DNA from: Actinomycetes bacterium | GTDB taxonomy: Bacteria > Actinomycetota > Acidimicrobiia > Spongiisociales > UBA5794 | Length of the DNA stretch: 33,551 nt | Assembly: GCA_024638645.1 (NCBI GenBank) | Contig: JAHEJX010000035.1 | Span: 1 to 33,551, forward strand | Direction of reading: 5' to 3' | Part shown: one piece after another, positions 8,797 through 16,955 of the stretch | Numbering within the stretch: the first letter of the stretch is position 1 | Layout of the letters: each line of letters opens with the position of its first letter | The notes under the pieces: model-generated | Told to the model about the DNA's origin: nothing | What the model saw: only the letters and a program-made list of their open reading frames with translations | Databases searched by the model: none | Made by a program: the position numbers and the translations under genes

Positions 8797-8818
8797 CACG
8801 TGGATCGCGTCCACCGTG
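8797..8818. terminator. Possible bidirectional terminator hairpin between convergent genes
   Basis: GTGGA pairs with TCCAC, extended by CAC/GTG across a one-base bulge, around a 5-base loop. It lies between the stops of the RTX gene and glmS, where both transcripts should end. There is no U-tract, so an intrinsic terminator is uncertain. Confidence 0.3.
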
Positions 8819-8831
8819 AAGGCCGCCCCTG

Positions 8832-10655
8832 TCATTCCACCGTGACGCTCTTCGCCAGGTTCCTTGGCTGGTCGATGTCATTGCCGCGGATCTTGGCGAC
8901 GTGATAGGCCAACAGTTGCAGAGGCACCACGGCGTTTACCGGACCTAGAAGGTCGTCGGTTCGCGGCACCCGCAACACCACGTCGGCGAAACGGCCGATG
9001 CGATCATCGTCTTCATATGCCACGGCGATGACCTCTCCCCCGCGAGCCTTGACCTCCTGGATTGCCGACACCGTCTTGTCGTAGAGGGCTTCTTGAGTGA
9101 TCACCACCACGACAGGAACGTCTTCAGTGATAAGGGCCAGCGTCCCGTGTTTGAGCTCCCCGGCCGGCATTGCCTCGCTATGAAGGTACGAGATCTCCTT
9201 CAACTTCAACGAGCCCTCGACGGCAACGGCGTAGTCGAGGCCGCGACCAATGAAGTAGACATCCTCGGCATGTGCCAGGCGTTTGGCGGCGTCTGCGATC
9301 GCAGCCTCGCTCTGCATCAGTCGCTCCAGGTCGCCTGGTAGGGCGTGTAGGCCGTGGATGACCCGGTCTGCCAAATCCGAATCGGCCAGTCCACGAGCAG
9401 CCCCGATGCGAAGCGCCAGCAGGTACTGGCCAATCAGCATTGCCATGTATGCCTTGGTGGAAGCCACGGCAATCTCGGGACCTGCGCGCGTGTAGAGCAC
9501 GTCGTCCGCTTCGCGTGACAGCGTCGAGCCGACCACGTTCGTAATTGCGAGCAGGCGAGCACCGCGCTCTTTCGCCAGTCGGGCGGCCGCAAGCGTGTCC
9601 GCGGTTTCTCCAGACTGGCTGATGGCAATCACGAGATCACCCTCGCTCACCAGCGGGTCGGCGTACCGCATTTCGTGGGCGTACTCGACCGACGTCGGCA
9701 GTCTGAGCAGGCGACGGAAGATCTCGGCACCCACCATGCCGGCGTTGTACGCAGTGCCGCACGCGGTGATCCAAACACGATTCAGGTTGCGGGCGAAGTC
9801 GTCATCGAAGTCCACATGGTCGAGCCAGGCCGAACCATCTTCTTCGAGCCGTCCGGCCAATGTCTCGGTGACAACCGCCGGTTGCTCGTGGATCTCCTTG
9901 AGCATGAAATGCTCGTAGCCGCCCTTTTCGGCCATCTCAGAGTCCCAGTCAACATGCAGAGGCTCACGATCGACTGCCTCGCCCTCGATTGTTTCGATGG
10001 TGGCTCCCGACTCGTCAACGATTACGAGCTCTCCGTCTTCGATGATCAGGAAATCTCGAGTGCGATGGAGAACTGCGGGGATATCTGAGGCGAGGAATGT
10101 CTCCCCTACCCCGAGACCCACCACCAATGGGCTGATCCGACGGACTGCAACGATCTTGCCCGGCTCGTGGACGGTCATAACCACGAGTGCATAGGCGCCT
10201 TCGGCTTGGGCAACCGCGGACCGCACCGCCGCCGCCAAGTCACCTCGATATGCCTCAGCCACTAGGTGGGCCAAGATCTCTGTGTCGGTCTCAGAAGTGA
10301 ACTCGTGGCCATCTTCTGTAAGTCGATCACGCAGCTCGTAGAAGTTCTCGATGATTCCGTTGTGGACCACAACAAAGGCACCGCTCGGGTCGCTGTGAGG
10401 GTGAGCGTTCAGGTCGCTGGGAGCTCCGTGGGTCGCCCAGCGAGTGTGGCCGATGCCGACGGATCCGTTGAGCGGTGACGTCTTTGTCAGGTCGATCAGG
10501 CGTTCAACCTTGCCCTCCGCTTTGCGAACATCGATTTCTCGGTCGAGAACGGCGATCCCGGCTGAGTCGTACCCGCGATACTCCAGCCGCTGGAGTCCAT
10601 CGAGCAAGACAGGCGCGGCTTGGCCGGGGCCGACGTAACCCATGATTCCGCACAC
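8832..10655 (-). CDS. glmS: Glutamine-fructose-6-phosphate aminotransferase (isomerizing)
   Basis: 607 residues, normal length. It makes glucosamine-6-phosphate from fructose-6-phosphate and glutamine, the entry step to UDP-GlcNAc and peptidoglycan. The catalytic cysteine follows the start (CGIMGYVG), with LEYRGYDSAG, GHTRWATHG and NGIIENF in the glutaminase domain. Two SIS sugar-isomerase domains follow (TACGTAYNAG, AISQSGETADTLAA, STKAYMAML, GRGLDYAVAVEGSLKLKEI). The end LAKSVTVE is the canonical C-terminus. The start is GTG at 10655, chosen because Cys must be residue 2 for Ntn activity and because GGAGG (10668-10664 on this strand) sits 8 bases upstream. The leader holds a glmS ribozyme, so the product GlcN6P should repress it. 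glmM lies upstream. Confidence 0.97.
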   Translation of the reverse strand: MCGIMGYVGPGQAAPVLLDGLQRLEYRGYDSAGIAVLDREIDVRKAEGKVERLIDLTKTSPLNGSVGIGHTRWATHGAPSDLNAHPHSDPSGAFVVVHNGIIENFYELRDRLTEDGHEFTSETDTEILAHLVAEAYRGDLAAAVRSAVAQAEGAYALVVMTVHEPGKIVAVRRISPLVVGLGVGETFLASDIPAVLHRTRDFLIIEDGELVIVDESGATIETIEGEAVDREPLHVDWDSEMAEKGGYEHFMLKEIHEQPAVVTETLAGRLEEDGSAWLDHVDFDDDFARNLNRVWITACGTAYNAGMVGAEIFRRLLRLPTSVEYAHEMRYADPLVSEGDLVIAISQSGETADTLAAARLAKERGARLLAITNVVGSTLSREADDVLYTRAGPEIAVASTKAYMAMLIGQYLLALRIGAARGLADSDLADRVIHGLHALPGDLERLMQSEAAIADAAKRLAHAEDVYFIGRGLDYAVAVEGSLKLKEISYLHSEAMPAGELKHGTLALITEDVPVVVVITQEALYDKTVSAIQEVKARGGEVIAVAYEDDDRIGRFADVVLRVPRTDDLLGPVNAVVPLQLLAYHVAKIRGNDIDQPRNLAKSVTVE

Positions 10656-10730
10656 GCGCGAAACCTCCTTTGTCATGCGATCGGAGGTTGCTGCGTAACT
10701 CAGTGGAGGCTGCATACAGCCCAAGAGTCG

Positions 10731-10890
10731 CTTCCACATCGAGCCGGCTTTGGCCCCGGAGTTGCCTCCGGGTTTTACTCAGCTCGTGCGGCCGTGGAAT
10801 GGCCGAGAGGGCACCCACCGACAGGCTCGATAATCCCTCTTCCTCGTCACCTCACCCGGCCAGATGGCCTGCGGCGAGGGCTGGTGCTTC
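10731..10890 (-). ncRNA. glmS ribozyme (GlcN6P-activated self-cleaving riboswitch)
   Basis: On the minus strand the RNA reads GAA|GCACCAG at the predicted cleavage site, between A10888 and G10887, against GAA|GCGCCAG recalled for Bacillus subtilis. The core TGACGAGG (10849-10842) is followed by TTATCGA and CGGTGGGTGCCCTCTCGGC. AGAGGG pairs with CCCTCT (P2). GCACC after the cleavage site can pair with GGTG, a compensatory change from GCGCC with GGCG (P2.2). CCTCGCC pairs with GGGTGAGG (P1). The P3 loop UUCCAC (10799-10794) is complementary to GUGGAA (10737-10732), reproducing the P3.1 pseudoknot. A 7-bp hairpin with a GCAA tetraloop (10772-10755) fits P4. The element ends about 75 bases before the glmS GTG. 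Cleavage on GlcN6P binding would destabilise glmS mRNA. Confidence 0.92.
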
Positions 10891-10961
10891 GTTGGTTCCG
10901 ATCGCTCTTCAGTTGTCGATGAGAGCGTACCGCACGCACGCCGAAACACCTAAGTCGTGAA

Positions 10962-12281
10962 TCACCTGCCGAGGGTGACTTCGACGATCTTGACGAGGTT
11001 GCCGACCACATCCTCAGCCATTGATTGCGTTTCGGCCTCAGCCATGACCCTCACGATTGGCTCGGTGCCGGACGCGCGGACCAGGATTCGCCCCTTGTCC
11101 CCCAGCCGGTCTTCGGCCGCTCGCACCGCCGACCAGACTGCCCCGGCTTCCGGCAGCAACTCCCGATCGTGAACGGGCACGTTCACCAGAACCTGCGGGA
11201 ATTCAGTCATCACCGTCCGGAGTGCGCGCAGCTCCTTACCGGTTGCTGCCATCACCTCGGCGAGGCGATGGGCAGTGCGGATACCGTCGCCGGTCGCGCG
11301 GTCTTCGAGGATGATGTGGCCAGACTGCTCCCCACCGAGGACGGCGCGAGTCTTGCGCATTTGTTCGAGCACGTAGCGGTCACCGACCGGCGTCTCCACC
11401 ACACGCACCCCGAGCGACTGCATGGCTTTGTGGAAACCGAGGTTCGCCATCACCGTGGCGACGACGAGATCCTTCTTGAGTTTGCCGCGCTCCTGAAGGT
11501 GTTGGGCAAAGATGGCGAGGATCACGTCGCCGTTGACAACGGCTCCATCCTCATCGACTGCAATCAGCCTGTCGGCGTCGCCGTCGAACGCGAACCCGAC
11601 GCTGCCATCGGCTGCTTCGGCAAGACCGCGCACATCGGTTGCTCCGCATTCTTCGTTGATGTTCATGCCGTCCGGCTCTGCGTGAATCACCTCTATGCCC
11701 GCACCGGCCTCTGCAAACACCCGTGGCGCGACAACGAAGGCTGCTCCGTTGGCACAGTCCAAGACCAACTCGATGCCGCGCAGCGAATACCGCTTCATAG
11801 AAAGCAGCGACTCGGTGTAGCGGTCTGTCGCGTCTGCCATCGACGAGTGCATCCCGATGAGCGATCCGTCGGCGCGAGCCCACGGGTAGCCACGGCGATA
11901 GCGGGCCTCGAGCGCCGCCTCGCGAGTGTCGGTCAGCTTGGAACCGTCGCGGCCAAAGAACTTGATACCGTTGTCCGCTGCCGGATTGTGGGAAGCGCTG
12001 ACCATAACGCCGTAGGTGGCGCCCACATCTCGGGTCAGCCGGGAAACGCCTCCCACGGGAATGATGCCCAAATCCACGGTATCGACGCCCACTGAGTTGA
12101 AGCCGGCTTGGAGCGCCGCGGAGAGCATCGACCCGGAACGCCGAGTGTCCCGCCCAATGACGACCGGGCCGTCGTCGGACTCGCCTGCGGCCGCAGCCAT
12201 TCCAAAAGCCATCTCAGGAGTGAGGTCGGCATTGGCCCGGCCGCGAACGCCGTCTGTGCCGAATAGCTTGCGCTCAGCCAT
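10962..12281 (-). CDS. glmM: Phosphoglucosamine mutase
   Basis: 439 residues. It converts GlcN6P to GlcN1P on the way to UDP-GlcNAc. It shows the N-terminal LFGTDGVRGRAN, the phosphoserine loop SASHNP with S97 as the phosphorylated residue, the magnesium loop FDGDADR, the sugar loop GEQSGH, and the C-terminal phosphate-binding RASGTEPIVRVMAE. The ATG start lies 48 bases after rpsI. The order rpsI-glmM-glmS is common in Actinobacteria. The 306 bases between its stop and the glmS start hold the ribozyme; the first 70 or so show nothing else that I can recognise with confidence. Confidence 0.97.
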   Translation of the reverse strand: MAERKLFGTDGVRGRANADLTPEMAFGMAAAAGESDDGPVVIGRDTRRSGSMLSAALQAGFNSVGVDTVDLGIIPVGGVSRLTRDVGATYGVMVSASHNPAADNGIKFFGRDGSKLTDTREAALEARYRRGYPWARADGSLIGMHSSMADATDRYTESLLSMKRYSLRGIELVLDCANGAAFVVAPRVFAEAGAGIEVIHAEPDGMNINEECGATDVRGLAEAADGSVGFAFDGDADRLIAVDEDGAVVNGDVILAIFAQHLQERGKLKKDLVVATVMANLGFHKAMQSLGVRVVETPVGDRYVLEQMRKTRAVLGGEQSGHIILEDRATGDGIRTAHRLAEVMAATGKELRALRTVMTEFPQVLVNVPVHDRELLPEAGAVWSAVRAAEDRLGDKGRILVRASGTEPIVRVMAEAETQSMAEDVVGNLVKIVEVTLGR

Positions 12282-12329
12282 GCGAAGGTCCGCCCCTTGT
12301 CGTATCCCCCAGCGCTGAGGGAACTGAGG

Positions 12330-12722
12330 TCATCGCTTCGTGAACTGGGGAGCACGGCGCGCCTTGCGCAGGCCGTACTTCTTGCGCTCTACTCGGCGCG
12401 AGTCGCGAGTGAGCAGCCCTTCCTTCTTGAGGGCGGGGCGAAGCTCAGGGTCAAGCTCGATGAGCGCCCTCGCAATGCCGAGGCGCAGGGCATCACTCTG
12501 ACCGGTGTAACCGCCGCCTTCTAGCTTGGCGTGCACGTCGTAACGGCCCTCGGCGTCGGCAATCTTGAGCGGCTCCAACACGCGCATCCGCAGCGCCGGC
12601 TGCGGGAAGTAGTTTTCGAGCGAGCGTTCGTTCAGCTTGAACGAACCAGCGCCCTCATAGATGCGCACACGAGCAACTGAGCTCTTGCGGCGACCGGTGG
12701 CTTGCACGAGCGGCTTGGCCAT
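12330..12722 (-). CDS. rpsI: 30S ribosomal protein S9 (uS9)
   Basis: 130 residues, standard length. The family N-terminus is [17 protein letters not shown], the middle [19 protein letters not shown], and the C-terminal tail [17 protein letters not shown] ends in the KR that contacts P-site tRNA. The ATG at 12722 overlaps the rplM TGA by one base (TGATG), giving coupled translation of the L13/S9 pair. Confidence 0.98.
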   Translation of the reverse strand: MAKPLVQATGRRKSSVARVRIYEGAGSFKLNERSLENYFPQPALRMRVLEPLKIADAEGRYDVHAKLEGGGYTGQSDALRLGIARALIELDPELRPALKKEGLLTRDSRRVERKKYGLRKARRAPQFTKR

Positions 12723-13183
12723 CAGAGCTCGACCTTCTTTCCAATCTCTAGCGGCTGCGGCTTCTGGGCTCCGTGGGGATGCTCAGGGCCTGCATAGACT
12801 TTTAGCTTGCTCAGCATCTGGCGGCCGAGCTTGTTTTTAGGGAGCATTCCCTTGACGGCACCCTGGATGACACGATCAGGGAACCTGTCGCGCATTTGCT
12901 CGAATGACAACTCCCGAATGCCGCCCGGATATCCCGAGTGGCGGTAATAGCGCTTCTGGACGGCCTTGTTGCCGGTAACGGCCACCTTCGCAGCATTGAT
13001 GACGACGATGAAGTCGCCGCCGTCCATATGAGGGGCGTATGTCGGCTTGTGCTTGCCTCTCAGCATGTGGGCGATGTCGGAAGCGAGCCGACCGAGCGTC
13101 TGATCGGTGGCGTCGACAACGAACCACTCACGCTCGATGTCTGCCGGCGTGGGCGTGAACGTCTTCTGCAGCTTTGCCTTCAT
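12722..13183 (-). CDS. rplM: 50S ribosomal protein L13 (uL13)
   Basis: 153 residues. Diagnostic strings are [40 protein letters not shown], the [10 protein letters not shown] loop, and [13 protein letters not shown], ending in [16 protein letters not shown] at 13183 with a purine-rich AGAAGG about 6 bases upstream. It forms a two-gene unit with rpsI and probably starts the rplM-rpsI-glmM transcript from the promoter at 13263-13292. Confidence 0.98.
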   Translation of the reverse strand: MKAKLQKTFTPTPADIEREWFVVDATDQTLGRLASDIAHMLRGKHKPTYAPHMDGGDFIVVINAAKVAVTGNKAVQKRYYRHSGYPGGIRELSFEQMRDRFPDRVIQGAVKGMLPKNKLGRQMLSKLKVYAGPEHPHGAQKPQPLEIGKKVEL

Positions 13184-13237
13184 CGGGGGCCTTCTCTTCA
13201 GGGCTCAATCGAGCGCTGAGTTGGACACAAGGAAACA

Positions 13238-13251
13238 CCCGCCTGAGCGGG
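13238..13251 (-). promoter_or_regulatory. Small hairpin in the rplM leader
   Basis: CCCGC and GCGGG pair around a 4-base loop, a dozen bases downstream of the predicted -10 box and about 55 bases before rplM. It could be part of a ribosomal-protein autoregulatory leader, but it matches no leader I know. Confidence 0.3.
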
Positions 13252-13262
13252 ATGCAGCCGGG

Positions 13263-13292
13263 ATTGTAACTCATCATGGGCGAATGAAACAA
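13263..13292 (-). promoter_or_regulatory. Predicted sigma-70-type promoter of rplM-rpsI-glmM
   Basis: On the minus strand TTGTTT (13292-13287) and TACAAT (13268-13263) are separated by 18 bases, in the 183-base gap between the deaminase stop and rplM. The expected transcript has a leader of roughly 70-75 nt. Confidence 0.6.
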
Positions 13293-13366
13293 AACCGAGG
13301 GAGTGGATTCGGAATCTCGTATCTCTTGTGTGGCACTTCCTGCCGGGTACCCACAAGCGATAACTG

Positions 13367-14731
13367 TCAATAAACCAATTGCGCCGCTAGCCGGTTCTGT
13401 TCCCGCACAATCTCTTCGACGTCGGCCGTCACCAATTCGCGGTCGCGCACAACCGGGCGGCCGTGGACATACACGTGATCTACTTGGGTCGGCGCGGCGA
13501 AGAGGAGCGCAGCAACCGGATCGTGTTGGGCGCCGGCGTATTCGATGCGGTCCATCGAGACGGCCACGAAATCACCGGCCTTGCCGGGTTCGAGGGAGCC
13601 CAGGTCTGCACGGCCCAGGACTTCCGCGCCTCCTCGAGTGGCCAGGCGGAGGGCATCTCGTGCGCTCAGCAAAGCGCCGCCGCTGAGACTGGGGGCGGCA
13701 TCGAGGCGGGCCAGCAGCATCGCCTGACGGGCTTCGCCCAGCATGTGGTTGCCATCGTTCGATGCGCTGCCGTCCACGCCGAGACCGACCGGAACACCCG
13801 CTTTTTTGTACCGCCGCACCGGCGCGATTCCGGACCCGAGCCGCATGTTCGAACTCGGGCAGTGGGCAACACCCGTCTTCGTACGGCCCATGGTGGCGAT
13901 CTCTTCGTCATTCACGAAGATCGAATGGGCATACCAAACGTCGGCGCCCTCCCAGCCCAGGTCGGCGACCATTTGCAACGGCCGCTTGCCGTAGACGTCG
14001 AGGCAGTAGTCCTCCTCGTCGATTGTCTCCGCGAGGTGAGTGTGCATGTGAAGGCCGAGCTCGCGAGCGAGCGTGGCCGACTCCGCCATGAGCGCCTCGC
14101 TCACGGAGAATGGCGAGCAAGGCGCGACTACGACTCGGACCATCGAACCAGGCGAGGGATCGTCGAATGTGGTCGCGACTCGGGCAGTGTCCTCGAGAAT
14201 CGTTGCCGGATCCTCGACAACACTGTCGGGCGGAAGCCCGCCGTCGCTCTCTCCCCTACTCATCGAGCCCCGCGAGGCATGAAGTCTGACCCCAATGTCG
14301 GCCGCGGCAAGGATCTCGTCGTCGAGCCGCGACCCGTTGGGGAAGAGATAGAGGTGATCCGCAACCGTGGTACATCCGCTTAGCGCCAGCTCGGCCAGTC
14401 CGGTGCGTGTGGAAGCTCGGATGTGGTTGGGAGTCAACTGGGCCCAGATCGGATACAGCATGGTCAGCCAACCGAATAGACCGGCATCCTGGGCGCCCGG
14501 CATTGCACGAGTAAGTGTCTGATACAGGTGGTGATGTGTGTTGATGAGGCCAGGTATGACAACGTGACCCGACAGATCAACAACTGCATCCGCCGCTGAC
14601 GGAAGGTCCGCGGTTGCTCCGACCTGCTCGATGAATCCATCGACGATGTACAGCGCACCATTGGCAACCTCGGTGCCGCTTTCGTCCATGGTGGCGAGGA
14701 CAAGAGCGTTCTTGGCGAGGAGCGAGGGCAT
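13367..14731 (-). CDS. 8-oxoguanine deaminase (amidohydrolase superfamily)
   Basis: 454 residues. It hydrolyses 8-oxoguanine to urate and ammonia, removing oxidised guanine from the free base pool. The metal site is visible: GLINTHHHLYQTLTRAMPG near 58-76, MHTHLAE mid-protein, a later AHS, and the aspartate of GLGVDGSASNDGNHM. Strings such as QDAGLFGWLTMLYPIWAQL, SGCTTVADHLYLFPNG, GESDGGLPPDSVVE and VVVAPCSPFSVS match, as I recall them, characterised 8-oxoguanine deaminases rather than general AtzB/TrzN-like chlorohydrolases. The ATG at 14731 gives the expected N-terminus. It lies between truA and rplM, which are usually adjacent, so it is probably an insertion in the translation cluster. Confidence 0.85.
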   Translation of the reverse strand: MPSLLAKNALVLATMDESGTEVANGALYIVDGFIEQVGATADLPSAADAVVDLSGHVVIPGLINTHHHLYQTLTRAMPGAQDAGLFGWLTMLYPIWAQLTPNHIRASTRTGLAELALSGCTTVADHLYLFPNGSRLDDEILAAADIGVRLHASRGSMSRGESDGGLPPDSVVEDPATILEDTARVATTFDDPSPGSMVRVVVAPCSPFSVSEALMAESATLARELGLHMHTHLAETIDEEDYCLDVYGKRPLQMVADLGWEGADVWYAHSIFVNDEEIATMGRTKTGVAHCPSSNMRLGSGIAPVRRYKKAGVPVGLGVDGSASNDGNHMLGEARQAMLLARLDAAPSLSGGALLSARDALRLATRGGAEVLGRADLGSLEPGKAGDFVAVSMDRIEYAGAQHDPVAALLFAAPTQVDHVYVHGRPVVRDRELVTADVEEIVREQNRLAAQLVY

Positions 14732-14794
14732 GGTGACCAGCCTAAATGGTCTCCCCCGTTGGATCTCAGGGGCCGGGTATCGAGTGAACCGGCA

Positions 14795-15523
14795 TCAGTA
14801 GGTGACTTCTACCAAGGTCAAGCCATGCGGCGGAGCGGCCCCGGACCCGGCGTTGCGGTCGCGTGCTTCGAGGATCTCGGCGACCTCTGGCGGCCGGAGG
14901 CGGCCCCTGCCGACGTCGACCGATATGGCAACGATCGAACGAACCATCTGGTGGCAGAACGAACTGGCGGCTACTTCGAGCTGCAAGATGTCTCCCAACT
15001 CGCTCCAGCTAACGACTCGCAACTCGCGAACAGTGCTCTTGCCTTCCGCTGCCTTGCACAGCGAGGCGAAGTCGTGTTCCCCAACCAGGGCCCGGCATCC
15101 TTCTTGCATGGCCGCCACATCGAGCGGGGTTGTGAAATGCCAGCTGGTCGCGGCGACAAAGGGATCGGGAGTTTCCCGATTCAGAATTCGATATGTGTAC
15201 CGCCTGCCTGTGGCAGAGAACCGTGCATGGAAATCGTCGGTCACCCGGCTGAGCTTGCCGATGGCGATCTCGGGCGCCAGTTGTTTGTTGAGGGATCGCT
15301 GCAACCTAAGGCAGTCAACCGCCGCCGCGGCCGAGAAACTGGCGACCTGGCCGGACGCATGGACCCCTTTGTCGGTGCGGCCTGCCACAAAGGTCTCGAC
15401 TGGGCCGATCACACGTTCCAGAGCGGCTTCGAGCTCTCCTTGAACGGTTCGGACGTTCGGCTGGGCTGCGTACCCATGGAATCCAGTGCCTAGGTAGGCA
15501 AGATCGATTCGATAGGTGCCCAT
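14795..15523 (-). CDS. truA: tRNA pseudouridine(38-40) synthase
   Basis: 242 residues. It isomerises uridines 38-40 in the anticodon arm. The catalytic aspartate is D51 in VAGRTDKGVHASGQVASF. Other family strings are YLGTGFHGYAAQP, FHARFSATGRRYTYRI, and FCHQMVRSIVAISVDVGRG near residue 190. ATG at 15523, five bases after the Yip1-family gene's stop. In Actinobacteria truA normally follows rplQ; here a plus-strand block separates them. Confidence 0.97.
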   Translation of the reverse strand: MGTYRIDLAYLGTGFHGYAAQPNVRTVQGELEAALERVIGPVETFVAGRTDKGVHASGQVASFSAAAAVDCLRLQRSLNKQLAPEIAIGKLSRVTDDFHARFSATGRRYTYRILNRETPDPFVAATSWHFTTPLDVAAMQEGCRALVGEHDFASLCKAAEGKSTVRELRVVSWSELGDILQLEVAASSFCHQMVRSIVAISVDVGRGRLRPPEVAEILEARDRNAGSGAAPPHGLTLVEVTY

Positions 15524-15528
15524 CGGGC

Positions 15529-16062
15529 TCAGATGCCGCCGCGGCCGAGAATCGACGAGATGACTACCCAGCCTACATATCCGCCGATGGCGGCCAGCAC
15601 GGCTTTTTGGGTCGGGATGTCACCTTCATAGGTGATGCCGCGAGTCACAACTGCGATGAACCAAACGAAACCGAGGGCCAGAGCGAGCCAGGAAGGCAAG
15701 TCGCCGAGTTGAGCGGTGAAGATCAGCACCAGCAGCGTCGGGTATGCAAACCCTGTGATCCGGAGGAAGACTGCGAAATTGCCCGATCCGCCGAGCAGGA
15801 ACTTTGTAATGGCGAAAGCGATGCCGGAGTACGCCAGCCAGAAGATGAGAGCATTCAGCGTTGAGGCGATCAATATTTCAAACCCGGACAAAGACGTCGC
15901 GAGCCCGAAGAGAGACCAACCGAGGCCAAGCAAGATCAACAAGCGCGTCACAGCGACGAAGATCATCGCGTCGCCCGTTGCCCGGTCGTTGAAGTCCATC
16001 CACACGAACGCATCACGCTCCAGCCTCACGGCCTGGAGTAGACGTTTCAACGGCTCACCCAT
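15529..16062 (-). CDS. Yip1 domain-family integral membrane protein
   Basis: 177 residues with about five hydrophobic segments (roughly 32-54, 58-80, 97-115, 120-138 and 151-170). The N-terminal amphipathic stretch MGEPLKRLLQAVRLERDAFVWM and the overall Yip1-like spacing suggest a bacterial Yip1-family permease-like protein of unknown function. GGGAGC lies about 5 bases before ATG 16062. It is five bases from truA and probably co-transcribed with it. The assignment rests on overall pattern, not on a catalytic motif. Confidence 0.6.
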   Translation of the reverse strand: MGEPLKRLLQAVRLERDAFVWMDFNDRATGDAMIFVAVTRLLILLGLGWSLFGLATSLSGFEILIASTLNALIFWLAYSGIAFAITKFLLGGSGNFAVFLRITGFAYPTLLVLIFTAQLGDLPSWLALALGFVWFIAVVTRGITYEGDIPTQKAVLAAIGGYVGWVVISSILGRGGI

Positions 16063-16169
16063 TGCTGCTCCCTACAAGATTGCCCGGCGGCGCGCAGGAT
16101 AGCGAGGTGGGGAAGCTCTCCCTTTCGCCTAGGCTTGCGCCAGCAGTTGAACCCTCCCCCGGAGAACCC

Positions 16170-16880
16170 GTGACCTCTCGACGTTTCCTCACCCTCTTCG
16201 CCGCCACGGCCTTTGCGCTGGCTGCTTGTGGCACAACAACAACGGCAGAATCCGGTAGCTCAGAGACACCGAGCGCAATCGTGGTCAACAGTGGCTCCGG
16301 CTCGGTCACAGTCACAGCAGGCGAATCCGGCATCAACGTGATTGCGGAGATCAGATCCTCCGAAGAACCCCCTTGGTCGGCCGAGACTGTTGGCAACGAG
16401 TTCATCATCGACGATGGCTGCGATGGTATCGAAGACTGCAGGGTCGACTTCACAATCGACGTGGCGGGAACTGCAGATGTGACGGTCAACTCGGAATCCG
16501 GTTCCGTCACCATTGCAGACATGAACTCGGCAATCACGGTCACAGGTTCCGCCAGCACCGTCCTGCTCAACGGCATCACGGGACCCATCACGGTTGACAT
16601 TGCGGCCGGCGATGTTCTGGGAGCTCGACTCGTCTCGACTGTCGCTTCGTTCACGACCGGCGCCGGGGACCTCGACGTGACCCTCACGGAGATTTTCGAA
16701 AGTCTCACAGTCACGTCGGGGAGTGGCGACGTCAAGGCACAGGTGCCCGAGGGCAGCTACGACATTGACGCGACTACTGCGTCCGGCGACGTCGATATCG
16801 ACGTCGACGATGTCGACGGAGCCGCCGCCAAGATCACGATGGATACCGGCTCGGGCGACGTCACTATCTACCGCCGTTAG
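16170..16880 (+). CDS. DUF4097-like lipoprotein
   Basis: 236 residues. A signal sequence (TSRRFLTLFAATAFALAAC) ends in the lipobox LAAC with C20 as the predicted lipidated cysteine, followed by a Thr/Ser linker. The rest is a ladder of short beta strands with repeated SGSGSVTVTAG, SESGSVTIADM and ASGDVDIDVDD motifs, typical of the DUF4097 beta-strand repeat family, so it is probably an extracytoplasmic beta-solenoid of unknown function. The start is GTG at 16170 with GGAGA 4 bases upstream; a longer in-frame reading from 16062 would bury the signal peptide. It is 75 bases upstream of the signalling gene on the same strand and could be its periplasmic or surface partner (inference). Confidence 0.75.
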   Translation: MTSRRFLTLFAATAFALAACGTTTTAESGSSETPSAIVVNSGSGSVTVTAGESGINVIAEIRSSEEPPWSAETVGNEFIIDDGCDGIEDCRVDFTIDVAGTADVTVNSESGSVTIADMNSAITVTGSASTVLLNGITGPITVDIAAGDVLGARLVSTVASFTTGAGDLDVTLTEIFESLTVTSGSGDVKAQVPEGSYDIDATTASGDVDIDVDDVDGAAAKITMDTGSGDVTIYRR

Positions 16881-16955
16881 GGGTCTAGGCGCGGCGCCCC
16901 GCTGCCCTAACGCGTAGTCTGGTCGCAACGCAAGAGGGGCGAGATTCTGCAGGAC

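Noticed and set aside
10656..10961. Other RNA classes for the glmS leader (SRP RNA, RNase P RNA, other riboswitches)
   Set aside because: None of their conserved cores is present, whereas the glmS ribozyme core, cleavage context and pseudoknot all fit.
11025..12095. 356-codon open frame opposite glmM
   Set aside because: Shadow of glmM with no motif; the opposite strand encodes a complete phosphoglucosamine mutase.
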